DNA of 64,000 bases from Thermoanaerobaculia bacterium (GCA_030429235.1 JAUIDB010000006.1:62001-126000), one strand, 5' to 3'. Numbered from the stretch's first letter, positions 49,548-59,355 are shown. Numbers and translations are program-made. The notes: generated by a model not told the origin, from the sequence alone.

Positions 49548-52307
49548 TTGCGCCCCAACGCCCCCTCCCTGAACTTCCTCCCCCCGTCTCGGATCCTGCC
49601 CCAGGTCCTCCTGGTTCTCATCGCCGCGGTGGTGTTCGCGGCGGCCCCGCCCGCCATGGCCGGGCAGAACTGCGGAGTTCCACCTCTCTGCGGTTCGAGA
49701 TGTCCTGCCGTCCCCGCGCCCAAGTGCTGTACGGCGGATCTCCCATGCCCCAACAACATCACGGCGGCCTGTCCCAATGGGCAGCTCTGGCCCGACGGCT
49801 TCCAGCCGGTCGCGCCGGGACAGGTTCTCCCCGAGCCTCGCGACAGCACCGACTACCGCTCGACCAGCATTCCGGGATCGCAGTCGGGACACGAGTTGTT
49901 CAACGCGCTGGATATCGAGGATGATCTCCTGTTCGTTTCCTACAACGCCGGCATTCAGGTCTGGGATATCGCCAGCAATCCAGAACAGCCCGTGAAGAAG
50001 GCCTTCAAGGAGGGCTGGTTGGGCCAATTCCTGCGCTTTCCCCCGTTCCACGAGACGGATAGCTTCATCGAAGACATCGACGTCCTCGATCCGTCGGTTG
50101 GCACCGAGTACTTCGTCGCGGTGGCCGGAGAAACTCCGGTGGGTTTCTCGCTCTGGACCTACAACAAGGCGACGGCTACCCTGGCACAGCTCTATCAGCA
50201 TACCGAAGAGAACAGCTACGACGTCCGCATGACGGAGGTCGGCGGCGTGGTCTACGCGTTTGCTGCCTCACATGACGCCGGCGTCCAGGTCTACAACGTC
50301 ACGGCAGCAAAGAATCTGGCTTCACCTTGCGTCGACGAGGGTGGTCCTTCCTGTGGGGTCATGTTGGGAAGGGTTGGAGGTGGCTCAGAGATCAACCTCA
50401 CCAAGTACCTCGACTTGAGCCAGCAGGGCTCGACCACCTACCTGGCGGCCAGCGACGGCGAGTTCTTCGGGATCGACCTCGAGATCTGGAGTCTGCATCC
50501 CAGCAACCCCACGGCCGCGGTACAACTCTTCGACGGCATCGACACCCGGGTGCACGGGGTCGCCTTCTTCCGCCATAGCGGCACCGACTACCTCGGCCTC
50601 ATCAACGAGGGTGCCGACCGCATCGAGATTCGCGATGTCGATCAGTGCCTGGCCGGAGGTGCCTGCAACCCGGCGATCAGCTCCTACGGGACCAAGCCGA
50701 TCGCTGGAAACCTGAACCCACAACGGCGTTTCTTGACCTACTCCGTTTCGGAGGGGTCGCCCTTCTTGTACGTCGGTTCGAGCCTGACCCTGGGCAAGGG
50801 ACCGGGCCACGAGCAGCTGTTCGACCTCTCGCAGGTCGGCGTCATGGAGGACATCACGGCGGGGGCCGGTAGTTTCCTCGAGGGATGCTTCAGCGAGCCC
50901 GGGGTGGACTACTGGGGCTACTACCAGGAGTTCAACGAGACTGGCTACCGTAACGTGGCTGGCTTCATCGGGATGTTCAACGACGCCTACTTCTATCGCG
51001 CCGCCCGTGGTGTCCTCGATATCCACGTGCGCTCCGATTTTACGCCGTCTCCCGTCTTCAACGTACAGGTCATCGACCCAGCTCCGTACTGGTTCGACGA
51101 ACCGATCACCTTCAGCGCCTCGGCCGACCACTGCACCGGCGCGGAGAACTGGACCTGGCTCTCGAGCAATACCAACGCCACAGGTCTTGGTGCGGGAACG
51201 GGCAACGCAATCCACGACATTTCGTGGGATCTCTGTGGTTCGGCCCACTGTCCGGACCAGGTGATCAACGTCTCGGCCGAGAAGGAGGCTTGCGCCGATG
51301 ATCCCTCGGCGCAGGTCAACGGCGTAAACGTCACCCTCGCCGATCCCCGACCCGAGGTCCAGGCGATCAACGCGAATCCCCCTGGCACGACCCATCCCCT
51401 CTGCACGGTAGTGACCTTCACCGCCGATGTCGACGGTAAGCCTCCGTTTACCCTCGATTGGGAAGTACGTGATTCCATCGGCACGGTACTCGATTCAGCT
51501 ACCGGCAGCTCCTTCGTCTGGGATACTACGACGACGCTGACGAGCGACATCTTCGCCGACGGCTTCGAGAGTGGTGACACCACGGCCTGGGGGGCACCGG
51601 TGCCCTCCCCGGTCTACACCATCGCGGTCAACGCGACCAATGCCCAGGATCTGATCGGCGACGACGGGCAGGTGGAGGTCACCCTCACCACCGGCCCGGC
51701 TTCGCTCGACGATCCGCCCATCGTCGCTAGCGATCTGGGAGCGGGTGAGTTCCAGTTCACCGCCCAGGCCACCAACGCCTCGGAGTATCGCTGGGAGTTC
51801 GAAGATCCGGGCAACGGAACCGCTGGCGGCTGTGAACACTACGCCCTGTGCGAGGTGATCGACTGGAGCACCCAGTCTCAGGTAACGCACCACTGGACCC
51901 CGCCGAACGTCGACGACGACTACGGCGTAACGGTGGCGGTCCGCAGTTGCAGCACCGGCGTGCCTCCGACCGGCGAGCTCATTCTCGCGGTCGAGCCGGA
52001 AGAGCCCGATCCACCGGCTGTCACCAGCTTCCAGGTCAACGAGCCGTCGAGTCCGAGTTGCTCCTGCTTCCTCGGCGACTGCATCTGCGATGCCGGCGCG
52101 AGTATCCGCTTCGATGCCACGGCCTCGGGCGACCCGGATCACTTCGTCTTCAACTGGGACGACGGAACTCCCGATACCACGGACACCGATGGCACCGTCA
52201 ACCACACCTTCACCGACGCTGGCTTCTACGACTGCGAGGTCAAGGCGGTCCGCGGGGTTCAGGAATCGCCCTGGCAGGGACTTCCCGGCAACCTACAGAT
52301 CCAGTAG
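49548..52307 (+). CDS. secreted LVIVD-repeat and PKD-domain protein with internal IFADGFESG motif
   Basis: 919 residues from TTG 49548, seven bases after AGGAG. Signal peptide ending VVFAAAPPAMAGQ, then a Cys-rich segment (CGVPPLCGSRCPAVPAPKCC). Residues 110-480 are propeller-like with LVIVD-type strands (ALDIEDDLLFVSYNAGIQVW; VYAFAASHDAGVQVYNV). Residues about 500-919 are PKD-like Ig domains (ASADHCTGAENWTW, FNWDDGTPDTTDTDGTVNHT). Inside one, residues 660-675 read DIFADGFESGDTTAW, a motif normally seen at the C-terminus of secreted proteins. The gene heads a long rightward group with a DUF1573 protein and glycan genes. Confidence 0.87.
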   Translation: MRPNAPSLNFLPPSRILPQVLLVLIAAVVFAAAPPAMAGQNCGVPPLCGSRCPAVPAPKCCTADLPCPNNITAACPNGQLWPDGFQPVAPGQVLPEPRDSTDYRSTSIPGSQSGHELFNALDIEDDLLFVSYNAGIQVWDIASNPEQPVKKAFKEGWLGQFLRFPPFHETDSFIEDIDVLDPSVGTEYFVAVAGETPVGFSLWTYNKATATLAQLYQHTEENSYDVRMTEVGGVVYAFAASHDAGVQVYNVTAAKNLASPCVDEGGPSCGVMLGRVGGGSEINLTKYLDLSQQGSTTYLAASDGEFFGIDLEIWSLHPSNPTAAVQLFDGIDTRVHGVAFFRHSGTDYLGLINEGADRIEIRDVDQCLAGGACNPAISSYGTKPIAGNLNPQRRFLTYSVSEGSPFLYVGSSLTLGKGPGHEQLFDLSQVGVMEDITAGAGSFLEGCFSEPGVDYWGYYQEFNETGYRNVAGFIGMFNDAYFYRAARGVLDIHVRSDFTPSPVFNVQVIDPAPYWFDEPITFSASADHCTGAENWTWLSSNTNATGLGAGTGNAIHDISWDLCGSAHCPDQVINVSAEKEACADDPSAQVNGVNVTLADPRPEVQAINANPPGTTHPLCTVVTFTADVDGKPPFTLDWEVRDSIGTVLDSATGSSFVWDTTTTLTSDIFADGFESGDTTAWGAPVPSPVYTIAVNATNAQDLIGDDGQVEVTLTTGPASLDDPPIVASDLGAGEFQFTAQATNASEYRWEFEDPGNGTAGGCEHYALCEVIDWSTQSQVTHHWTPPNVDDDYGVTVAVRSCSTGVPPTGELILAVEPEEPDPPAVTSFQVNEPSSPSCSCFLGDCICDAGASIRFDATASGDPDHFVFNWDDGTPDTTDTDGTVNHTFTDAGFYDCEVKAVRGVQESPWQGLPGNLQIQ

Positions 52308-52315
52308 AGAAGCGG

Positions 52316-53401
52316 ATGGATCGTCAGGTGTTCGTTTCGATGAAGAAGTGCGTTCTGGTTTCGATCGGAGTTCTGCTGCTCGCGAGTCACCCGCTCGCGG
52401 CGTCAGAGGACGAGGAGACAGTCCAGGGACCAAAACTCGCGATCCCCGAGAGACTGATCGGCCTCGGAGAGTTGGTGGAAGGCCAAGTGGTGGAGAGTCA
52501 CATCGAACTGCGCAACGAAGGTACGGAGCCGCTCGAGATCCAGCAAGTGACCTCGTCGTGCCTGTGTGCGACCGCGACTGCGCCCGCGCCCATTCCGCCG
52601 GGTGCGACGGGACAGCTGACTGTGACGCTCGATACCAACCTGCAGGTAGGTAAGGGGAGTACCGAAGTCTGGTTCACCACCAACGACCCGGAGATCCAGC
52701 GCACCAAGGTGGTGGTGACCGCAGAGATCAAGAACCTTCTGTCGGTCGAGCCCCAGAAGTTGCGTTGGCATACGGTGCAGCACGAGGGTGACGGCGTGCT
52801 CGAGGTCGAGGTCACAGCGACCGACGGAGAGTCCTTTCCCCTACTCGAAGCCCGAAGCAGCGACCCCGCCGTTCGGGTCGAGTTCCAGCCCATCGGGGAG
52901 GCCACCCGCCGCGACGACGGTCTGGAGGTGGCACCCCGCTGGGTACTGCGCGCGGTCTTGGCTGACGACGTGGGGGTCGGTCCCTTTGCCGGGCGGATCA
53001 CCATGAAGACGGGGCACAGCCGCCAAACCTCCAAGGTCATCCCCTTCTCGGGTCAGATCCAACCGCGAGTCTTCCTGACTCCGCTCGATGCTACCTTCGG
53101 TGAGATTCCGATCACCGATGGACCCGCCCGCAGCAGCCGCTACTGGGTGCGAAGCTACACCACCGAACTCGTCGAAGTCGAAGAGGTTTCGACGACGGTC
53201 GAGGGGATCGAGGTCGAACTCGAGACTCAGGCGCCGGGTCGTGCCTACCGCTTCGTCCTGCGGTTCGAGGAGTCGCTGCCGGAGGGGCCGTTCGAGGGAA
53301 GACTCGTGGTGCGGACCTCGGATGCTCACCAGAGCGAGATCGAAGTCCCTTTGACGGGTACGATCGTCCATTCCGAGCCGACTTCACAGATCCAGGAGTG
53401 A
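52316..53401 (+). CDS. exported DUF1573-domain protein
   Basis: 361 residues from ATG 52316; ATG 52340 gives a shorter signal peptide (MKKCVLVSIGVLLLASHPLA) and is equally likely. Residues about 50-140 match DUF1573 (ASPM-SPD-2-Hydin-like Ig fold): HIELRNEGTEPLEIQQVTSS followed by CLC, where family members usually have CGC. The C-terminal part repeats similar beta-sandwich units (PARSSRYWVRSYTTELVEVE). Probably an extracytoplasmic binding protein. Its stop overlaps the first glycosyltransferase gene by four bases (GTGA), linking it to the glycan cluster. Confidence 0.82.
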   Translation: MDRQVFVSMKKCVLVSIGVLLLASHPLAASEDEETVQGPKLAIPERLIGLGELVEGQVVESHIELRNEGTEPLEIQQVTSSCLCATATAPAPIPPGATGQLTVTLDTNLQVGKGSTEVWFTTNDPEIQRTKVVVTAEIKNLLSVEPQKLRWHTVQHEGDGVLEVEVTATDGESFPLLEARSSDPAVRVEFQPIGEATRRDDGLEVAPRWVLRAVLADDVGVGPFAGRITMKTGHSRQTSKVIPFSGQIQPRVFLTPLDATFGEIPITDGPARSSRYWVRSYTTELVEVEEVSTTVEGIEVELETQAPGRAYRFVLRFEESLPEGPFEGRLVVRTSDAHQSEIEVPLTGTIVHSEPTSQIQE

Positions 53402-54498
53402 CGCGGCTCGAGGAGTCCGAGGCTACCGTTCCTGCCCCGACTCGTCGGCGGCTCCAGATCAACTATCTGCTCGAAGACACCGTCCTCTTCGGCGGAGTCA
53501 AGGTGGTGCTGCGCCAGGCCGAACTCCTGAGCGCGAGCGGCCACCGCCCCAGGATCGTCACCCCGGCCTCGAAGCCGAGCTGGTTTTCCCTGGACTGCGA
53601 TTTCGTTCAGATTGCTTCGCTGACCCCGGCGTTGATTCCGCCCGCCGACCTTCAGATCGCTACCTACTGGACCACCATCGCTCCCGCAGTGGGATCGGTA
53701 GGCCAGGCCGTGCACTACTGTCAGGGTTACGAGGCGAGCTACACCCACAACGAAGCCGAGCACCCCGCCATCATCGAAGCCTACCGTGAACCCTTGCCGG
53801 GGCTGGTGGTTTCCCCCCACCTGGGTCGGTTGTTGGCGACACGCTACCAGCGGCCTTCGCGGTGGCTCCCGCAGCCGCTGGAGAAGTTCTTTGCGCCGCG
53901 GGATCGCAGCCTTCGGCTGAAGCGTCCGAGGGTCCTGGTGATGTCCCCCTGGGAGATCGACTGGAAGGGGGTTCGAACCGCCCTCCGCGCGGTACGTTCC
54001 CTGACCTCGCGGGGGCTCGACCCGCAGTTGGTTCGCATCTCCCAGTGGCCGCTGACACACGAGGAAGCGGCCTGTCTGCAGGCGGCTGAGTTCCACACTC
54101 ACCTCGCTCCGCGCGAGGTGGCGGCCCTCATGCGGGAGTGCGATCTCCTCCTCGCCCCTTCCTGGCCGCAAGAGGGTTTCGGTCTCCCGGTGCTGGAGGC
54201 GATGGCGAGCGGGGTTCCGGTCGTTTGCTCGGACATCGATGCCTTCCGGGAGTTTGCCGGTGACGCAGCGTTGCGCGTTCCCTACCAGGACTGGCAAGCG
54301 CTGGCTGACGCCGCCGCGGGATTGCTGACCAACCGAGCGGCCTGGACCGAACGGCGGCGACGAGGTCTCGAAATCGCTGCGGGGTTTCATGAGAAGCGCG
54401 TCACTGCGGATACCGAAGAGGCTCTGTACTGGATCCACAGCGGAGCCTGGCGATCCGAAGCCGCCCAGCTCCAGAGACCGCCGAGAGCGCAGGCGTGA
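53398..54498 (+). CDS. glycosyltransferase, GT4 type
   Basis: 366 residues from GTG 53398. GT-B fold: N-terminal NYLLEDTVLFGGVKVVLRQA (acceptor side with the family GG motif) and C-terminal donor-binding motif APSWPQEGFGLPVLEAMASG followed by VPVV, in which EGFGLPVLEA is the EX7E-type signature of retaining enzymes. PSRWLPQPLEKFF marks the hinge. Cytoplasmic, acting on lipid-linked glycan or LPS. It opens the cluster of six overlapping glycan genes; its end overlaps the next start (GTGA). Confidence 0.9.
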   Translation: MTRLEESEATVPAPTRRRLQINYLLEDTVLFGGVKVVLRQAELLSASGHRPRIVTPASKPSWFSLDCDFVQIASLTPALIPPADLQIATYWTTIAPAVGSVGQAVHYCQGYEASYTHNEAEHPAIIEAYREPLPGLVVSPHLGRLLATRYQRPSRWLPQPLEKFFAPRDRSLRLKRPRVLVMSPWEIDWKGVRTALRAVRSLTSRGLDPQLVRISQWPLTHEEAACLQAAEFHTHLAPREVAALMRECDLLLAPSWPQEGFGLPVLEAMASGVPVVCSDIDAFREFAGDAALRVPYQDWQALADAAAGLLTNRAAWTERRRRGLEIAAGFHEKRVTADTEEALYWIHSGAWRSEAAQLQRPPRAQA

Positions 54499-55577
54499 GT
54501 TCCGCCGGTCGGCAGCCCGACCTCAGCGCCGTCCTGGTCAGTCACCACAGCGCGGCCGAGTTGGCCATCTGCCTTCCGGAGCTGCGGGCGGCGGCGCAGG
54601 AGGCTGGGCTCCAGCTCGAGCTCGTCGTGGTCGAGCAGTCCGAAGATGCTCAGGAGGTCGCACGGATCGAGTCCCTGGGCCCAGACCGGCTGCTCGTCGC
54701 CCCGAATCGTGGGTTCGCTGCGGGTCTGAACCGAGGCGTCGAGGTCAGCCGGGGCGAGGTCATCGCGCTCGGCAATCCCGACCTGGGTTTCGCCCCTGAC
54801 AGCCTCGCTTCCATGATGGAGGCGTTGGCGGCAGGCTGGGACGTCGTGGGACCTCAGCTCACCCTCGGTCAGGTTCTGATGCCTCCGGCCGAGTCCCAGA
54901 CGGTCGTCGCCGAACTGGGCCGCCAACGGGCTCGTCGCACTCGCCGAGCTACCCATCGGTATCTGCGTCGCTACCTCCAGCAGTGCGACCGGCTCTGGGC
55001 CGCCTCGGAGCCGGTCGCGGTCGACACACTCTCCGGAGCCTTCCTGATGACGCACCGGCAGGTGCTCGAACGGATCGGACCGTGGGACGAGGAGTATTTT
55101 CTCTACTTCGAGGAGACCGACTGGCTGCGGAGAGTCCGTCGGGCCGGGTACCGCCTGGCCCAGGTTCCGACCGCCCGGGTCGAACACCGCTGGGGACACT
55201 CGGCCCGTCCCGCCGCCCAGGGGCGTCAGTACGAGTCGTCTCGCCAGCGCTACTATCGACGCTGGAGTCGGATGCTGGGGCCCTGGCTGACCTCTCGCCG
55301 GACCCCTCGACCGCCCTGTCCGGAGCCTTGGCCTCTCGAGGGGACCTCCGCGACGGAAGCTACGGCGGCCGCGCGTTGGCTGGTCACCGCGTCTCCCTGG
55401 GGTTTCCCGGCAGGCTTGCTCCCGTCGACTCCGGAGGGTCCGGTCGCCGCCAGTCGTTCGTTCGTCGAGGGGATGCCCCTGGACTCGGCCTGTCTCCTTC
55501 TGCGCTGGGCCGACGGTGAGGTGCTAGGACCCTGGGTCCGCCCGCTCGACGCGGCCCCCTCGTCGACGGCCTCGTAG
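54495..55577 (+). CDS. glycosyltransferase, GT2 (rhamnosyltransferase-like)
   Basis: 360 residues from GTG 54495. GT-A fold: SAVLVSHHSAAELAICLPEL, the APNRGFAAGLNRGVEVSRGE donor loop, ALGNPDLGFAP where the usual DxD is NPD, and the catalytic ED in YFEETDWLRRVRRAGYRLAQ. GAFLMTHRQVLERIGPWDEE is typical of WbbL/RfbF-like rhamnosyltransferases. The C-terminal 110 residues are Pro/Arg-rich and unmatched. Confidence 0.88.
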   Translation: MSSAGRQPDLSAVLVSHHSAAELAICLPELRAAAQEAGLQLELVVVEQSEDAQEVARIESLGPDRLLVAPNRGFAAGLNRGVEVSRGEVIALGNPDLGFAPDSLASMMEALAAGWDVVGPQLTLGQVLMPPAESQTVVAELGRQRARRTRRATHRYLRRYLQQCDRLWAASEPVAVDTLSGAFLMTHRQVLERIGPWDEEYFLYFEETDWLRRVRRAGYRLAQVPTARVEHRWGHSARPAAQGRQYESSRQRYYRRWSRMLGPWLTSRRTPRPPCPEPWPLEGTSATEATAAARWLVTASPWGFPAGLLPSTPEGPVAASRSFVEGMPLDSACLLLRWADGEVLGPWVRPLDAAPSSTAS

Positions 55578-55604
55578 CGCGTCGCAGGCTGGTAGAATTC
55601 CCGA

Positions 55605-56309
55605 ATGTCCGTCGACCTCAGTGTCGTCATCCCCGCTTTCAATGAGGGCCGACGACTCGAAGCCACCCTGCGCTCGATCCACCAGTACTTCGAAGGGCGC
55701 GGACGGAGCTTCGAGGTGCTGGTCGTCGATGACGGAAGCGCGGATCGAACGGCTGAAGTTGCCGAGGGGTTCGAGGGGCAGGTCTACCTCCTGCGGTTGG
55801 CCAAGAATCGGGGGAAGGGAGCCGCTTTGCGCCACGGAGTGGTCGCGAGTTCGGGGCGGGTGGTCCTCCTGACCGATGCTGATCTGTCGACACCGATCAC
55901 CGAACTCGAGCGACTCGAGCCGTACCTCGAGGTGGCGGATATCGTCCTGGGCAGCCGAGCCATCGCGGGCGCCGACATCAAAGAACGCCAAAGCCGCCAC
56001 CGCGAACTGCTGGGGAAGGTCTTCAATCTCTTCATTCGGTGTCTCGGGGTCGGGCCGATTCGCGATAGCCAGTGCGGCTTCAAGGTACTCCGCGGGGAGG
56101 TTGCGCGCGATCTTTTCCCCCAACTGACCATCGATCGCTTTGCTTACGACGTCGAGCTGATCTTCGAGGCGCGGCGCCGCGGTTTGCAGCTGGCCGAAGT
56201 GGGGGTGGAGTGGAGCGATGCACCCTTCTCCCGGGTTCGTCCCTTTCGCGACGGCATGGAGATGGTGCGCGACGTCCTTCGGATGCGGTTCCGCCGGAGA
56301 AGAGCGTGA
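55605..56309 (+). CDS. dolichyl-phosphate glucosyltransferase-like GT2
   Basis: 234 residues. SVVIPAFNEGRRLEATLRSI, VLVVDDGSADRTAEVA, NRGKGAALRHGV, LTDADLSTPITEL (DxD) and GVGPIRDSQCGFKVLRGEVA match polyprenyl-phosphate glycosyltransferases that load a sugar onto a membrane lipid from a nucleotide sugar. The VGVEWSDAPFSRVRPFRDG end is typical. No transmembrane helix follows, so it is the soluble form. It could supply lipid-linked donor for the polytopic membrane proteins elsewhere in the window. Its stop overlaps the next gene (GTGA). Confidence 0.9.
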   Translation: MSVDLSVVIPAFNEGRRLEATLRSIHQYFEGRGRSFEVLVVDDGSADRTAEVAEGFEGQVYLLRLAKNRGKGAALRHGVVASSGRVVLLTDADLSTPITELERLEPYLEVADIVLGSRAIAGADIKERQSRHRELLGKVFNLFIRCLGVGPIRDSQCGFKVLRGEVARDLFPQLTIDRFAYDVELIFEARRRGLQLAEVGVEWSDAPFSRVRPFRDGMEMVRDVLRMRFRRRRA

Positions 56310-58105
56310 CCCAGGCGACCCCACCGCCGGGTCGGGTCACCCCGATCGGGCCGGCCGACTGCCTCGTCCTCGCACCTCACTACGACGACGAAACGCTGGG
56401 CTGTGGCGGTCTCTTGCATCAGCTGGCGAACGCCGGAAGCCGGGTCGAGGTGCTCTTTCTCAGCGATGGACGGGGTGGCGTCGAGGTGGTGCCCGACCCG
56501 GCGGACTATGGCGAGCGCCGCCGCCGCGAGGCCGAAGCTGCCTGCGCCGCCCTAGGCGTCACGCGCTGCTACCACCTGGATCTTCCCGACGGTGGTCTGC
56601 AGTTCCATCAGGCGGAGCTTCGGGAGGGGCTTGCCGCTCGGCTGAGGACACACGGCTGGCAACTCCTGCTCGCGCCGGGGCCCCTGGAGATCACGGAGGA
56701 CCATCAGGCGACCTTCAAGGCCCTGCACGACGTCCTCACGTCGTGGCGACCGGGAAGTGACCTCGGCGACCTCTCTGAGCTGCGGGTTCTGCTCTACGAG
56801 ATCAACCATCCGGCCTACCCGAATCTGCTGGTGGACGTCAGCGCGGAACTCGGAATTCTCGAGGCGGCCATGTCCTGCTACCCCAGCCAGCAGGAGCGGC
56901 ATGACTACCTGGCGGCTGGGATCGGCCTGCGACGCTACCGCACGCACTCTCTGGCTCCTGAAGTGCAGGCGGTGGAGGCCTTTTATGAGCTCACCGTGGA
57001 GGACTTCGTCCAGCACGACCGGGCGACTCTCATCCGTCGCCTCGGCGGCGCTCCCGAGGTGGTCGAGATCCAGGAGGGGCCGGTGATCTCGCTCGTCATG
57101 AGGACCTGTGAACGCCCCGAGTTGCTAGGTCAGGCGCTGGCTAGCGTGGCCGCCAGCAGCTACCGAAATCTCGAGGTCGTCCTGGTGGTCGATGGCGGCG
57201 GCGCGGCGCCGGTGCCCAGCGGCTTTCCATTTCCTGTACACCGAGTCGACCTCGTGCCGAATCGCGGACGCTCGGGCGCGGCCAACGCCGGGGTCGCCGC
57301 GGCGAACGGTGACTTCGTGGCGTTTCTGGACGATGACGACGTGGTGGGGGCCGAGCACTTCGCACATCTCGCGGGTATGGTGCAGGCGGCCGACGTTCGC
57401 GTTGCCTACAGCGACGCCGCGGTCGTCTCGTTGGCGCTCGACGGTACTGGCAGCTGGCGAGAAACGGAGCGTCGTCTACCCTACAGTCGAGACTTCGATC
57501 CCGACTTGCTTCTGGTCGACAACTACATCCCCCTCAACACGCTGTTGATCGATCGATCTCTGTTGTCAGAGGTCGGGCCCTTCGACGAGGCACTGCCCTT
57601 CTTCGAGGATTGGGACCTGCTCATTCGGCTCGCCCAGAGATCACGGTTCCATCACTTGCCTCGCGTGACGTGCGAGTACCGTCACTTCCAGGGAGGGGGC
57701 CACATCCTGGGCCAACGGCCGACCGAACATCCCGACTTCCTGGCCATGAAGGCGCGCGTCGTCGAGCGCTACCGCGAGCTCTTGACGCCAGATCGGTTGG
57801 CGCGAGTGGTCGACACGCTGCGCCGCGAGGCGGTCGAGGGGTTCGAGGGACACCGAGCCATGCTGCGCGACCGTGACAGAGCTCTGCGTGATCTCGAGGT
57901 CGCGCAGGCCGAGTTCCACGCCCAACACGGGGAGGTGGTGGGACTGCGGCAGGAGGTCCCTGCCCTGCGCGCCAAGGTCGAGGAGCAGGAGGAGCACCTG
58001 CGTCGGCTCTATGCCGAGATCGAGCGCTTGGGGAGCGTCATCGAGGAGATGCAAGGGACGCGAGCCTGGCGAGTGCACGAATGGCTGCAGCGACGCCGAC
58101 GATGA
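56306..58105 (+). CDS. PIG-L family deacetylase fused to a GT2 glycosyltransferase
   Basis: 599 residues from GTG 56306. Residues 15-235 are a PIG-L/LmbE deacetylase: zinc motif APHYDDETLGCGG (family PHPDDE) and the second motif LEITEDHQATFKAL. Residues about 255-470 are GT2: VISLVMRTCERPELLGQALA, GGRSG-like loop NRGRSGAANAGVAAANGD, DxD in FLDDDDVVG and LPFFEDWDLLIRLAQ. The tail 500-585 is coiled-coil (QEVPALRAKVEEQEEHLRRL) and ends TRAWRVHEWLQRRRR. N-deacetylation of a GlcNAc-type unit and sugar transfer by one chain is the likely job. Confidence 0.92.
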   Translation: MTQATPPPGRVTPIGPADCLVLAPHYDDETLGCGGLLHQLANAGSRVEVLFLSDGRGGVEVVPDPADYGERRRREAEAACAALGVTRCYHLDLPDGGLQFHQAELREGLAARLRTHGWQLLLAPGPLEITEDHQATFKALHDVLTSWRPGSDLGDLSELRVLLYEINHPAYPNLLVDVSAELGILEAAMSCYPSQQERHDYLAAGIGLRRYRTHSLAPEVQAVEAFYELTVEDFVQHDRATLIRRLGGAPEVVEIQEGPVISLVMRTCERPELLGQALASVAASSYRNLEVVLVVDGGGAAPVPSGFPFPVHRVDLVPNRGRSGAANAGVAAANGDFVAFLDDDDVVGAEHFAHLAGMVQAADVRVAYSDAAVVSLALDGTGSWRETERRLPYSRDFDPDLLLVDNYIPLNTLLIDRSLLSEVGPFDEALPFFEDWDLLIRLAQRSRFHHLPRVTCEYRHFQGGGHILGQRPTEHPDFLAMKARVVERYRELLTPDRLARVVDTLRREAVEGFEGHRAMLRDRDRALRDLEVAQAEFHAQHGEVVGLRQEVPALRAKVEEQEEHLRRLYAEIERLGSVIEEMQGTRAWRVHEWLQRRRR

Positions 58106-59355
58106 ACCGGGTGGGTCTGGTCTCGAGCGAACCGATTCGTGAGCGGATGGCTGGCATCGGGATCCGCTACCTGGAGTTCTCCCGACGGCTGCCGGAGTTT
58201 GGGGTCGAGACGGTCCTGCTGTCGCCGGCCGCGGTGGCCGAAGCTCCCACGACCCCCGCAGAGGTGCGTTCTCTCGCCGATGCGTCGCTGTCAGAACTCC
58301 TGGCCGACTGCGACCTGGCGGTGGCCCAGGGACAGCTCGCCAATGATGTCGTGCTGGGCTGTCGTCAGCTGCCGACGGTCATCGACCTCTACGATCCCTG
58401 GTTGGTGGAGCACTTCCACTACCTGGAGAGTCTGGGGCTCGACCCCTACCGCAACGATCATGCGAGTTGGATTCTGCAGCTGTCCCAGGGTGACTTCTTC
58501 CTCTGCTCCTCCGCCGAGCAAAGGCTCTACTATTTGGGGCTGTTGACGGCGTTGGGGCGAGTGCACCCGGAGGCCGCGGCGGCCGACCCCGACTTCGACG
58601 GCCTGATCGCAGCGGTCCCGTTTGGTCTGCCCGAGGAACTGCCCGAGTACCGACCGCTGCTTCCGCCTCGGCGTCCGGGCGAGATCAGAATCCTGTTCGG
58701 GGCACTCTACGACTGGTACGACCCCTGGACGCTGATCGAGGCCTTGGCCGATCAGTCACCTTCGGTACGGCTCTTCTTCGTCGCACATCCGGATCCCGAC
58801 GGGACGCCGCAGCGGCTGCTGGCGAAGGTCGAGGATCTCTGTCGGCAACGCTCCTGGTGGGGCGATCGGGTCGAGGTCCTGCCGTGGGTTGAGAGCGCGC
58901 GCCGTTTCGACCTTCTGCGCGACGTCGATGTCCTCGCGGCCCCGCACCGGCCGAGCCTCGAAACACGTCTCTCTCTGCGGACCCGTTTCCTCGACGCCCT
59001 GGCGGCCGGTTGCCCGGTGGTGCTGACTGCGGACGGCGCCATGAGTCGGTTGGTCGGGGAGTACCGAGCGGGATGGGTCGTCCCGCCCCGAGACCGAGAC
59101 GCGCTAAGCGCTGCGTTGGTCGAGGCGGTCGGGGACGAGGCGGCTCGCTCGCGGCGGGCTGCCGGCGCGGCCCGGCTCGCGACCGAGTTCCGGTGGCGAC
59201 AGGTCCTCGAGCCGCTAGCGCGCTTCTGCCGTGAGCCGCGCCGGGATACTTCCAAGGACCGGTTCGCGTTTCGGCCCCAGACCCAGGCTCCCCCCGACCG
59301 GCTGGGGTTTCGACTGCGGCGGCGGATCGGCCGATGGCTCGGAGAGTTCCGATGA
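58102..59355 (+). CDS. glycosyltransferase, GT4 type
   Basis: 417 residues from ATG 58102, overlapping the previous stop (ATGA). VGLVSSEPIRERMAGIGIRY opens a GT-B protein. PTVIDLYDPWLVEHFHYLES and WILQLSQGDFFLCSSAEQRL are typical of large GT4 enzymes of surface polysaccharide. The donor side has DVDVLAAPHRPSLETRLSLR and AAGCPVVLTADGAMSRLVGE. It carries the SLETRLSLRTRFLDALAAG form of the EX7E motif. Cytoplasmic or peripheral membrane; the basic C-terminus (RRRIGRWLGEFR) may dock on the membrane. Confidence 0.88.
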   Translation: MNRVGLVSSEPIRERMAGIGIRYLEFSRRLPEFGVETVLLSPAAVAEAPTTPAEVRSLADASLSELLADCDLAVAQGQLANDVVLGCRQLPTVIDLYDPWLVEHFHYLESLGLDPYRNDHASWILQLSQGDFFLCSSAEQRLYYLGLLTALGRVHPEAAAADPDFDGLIAAVPFGLPEELPEYRPLLPPRRPGEIRILFGALYDWYDPWTLIEALADQSPSVRLFFVAHPDPDGTPQRLLAKVEDLCRQRSWWGDRVEVLPWVESARRFDLLRDVDVLAAPHRPSLETRLSLRTRFLDALAAGCPVVLTADGAMSRLVGEYRAGWVVPPRDRDALSAALVEAVGDEAARSRRAAGAARLATEFRWRQVLEPLARFCREPRRDTSKDRFAFRPQTQAPPDRLGFRLRRRIGRWLGEFR

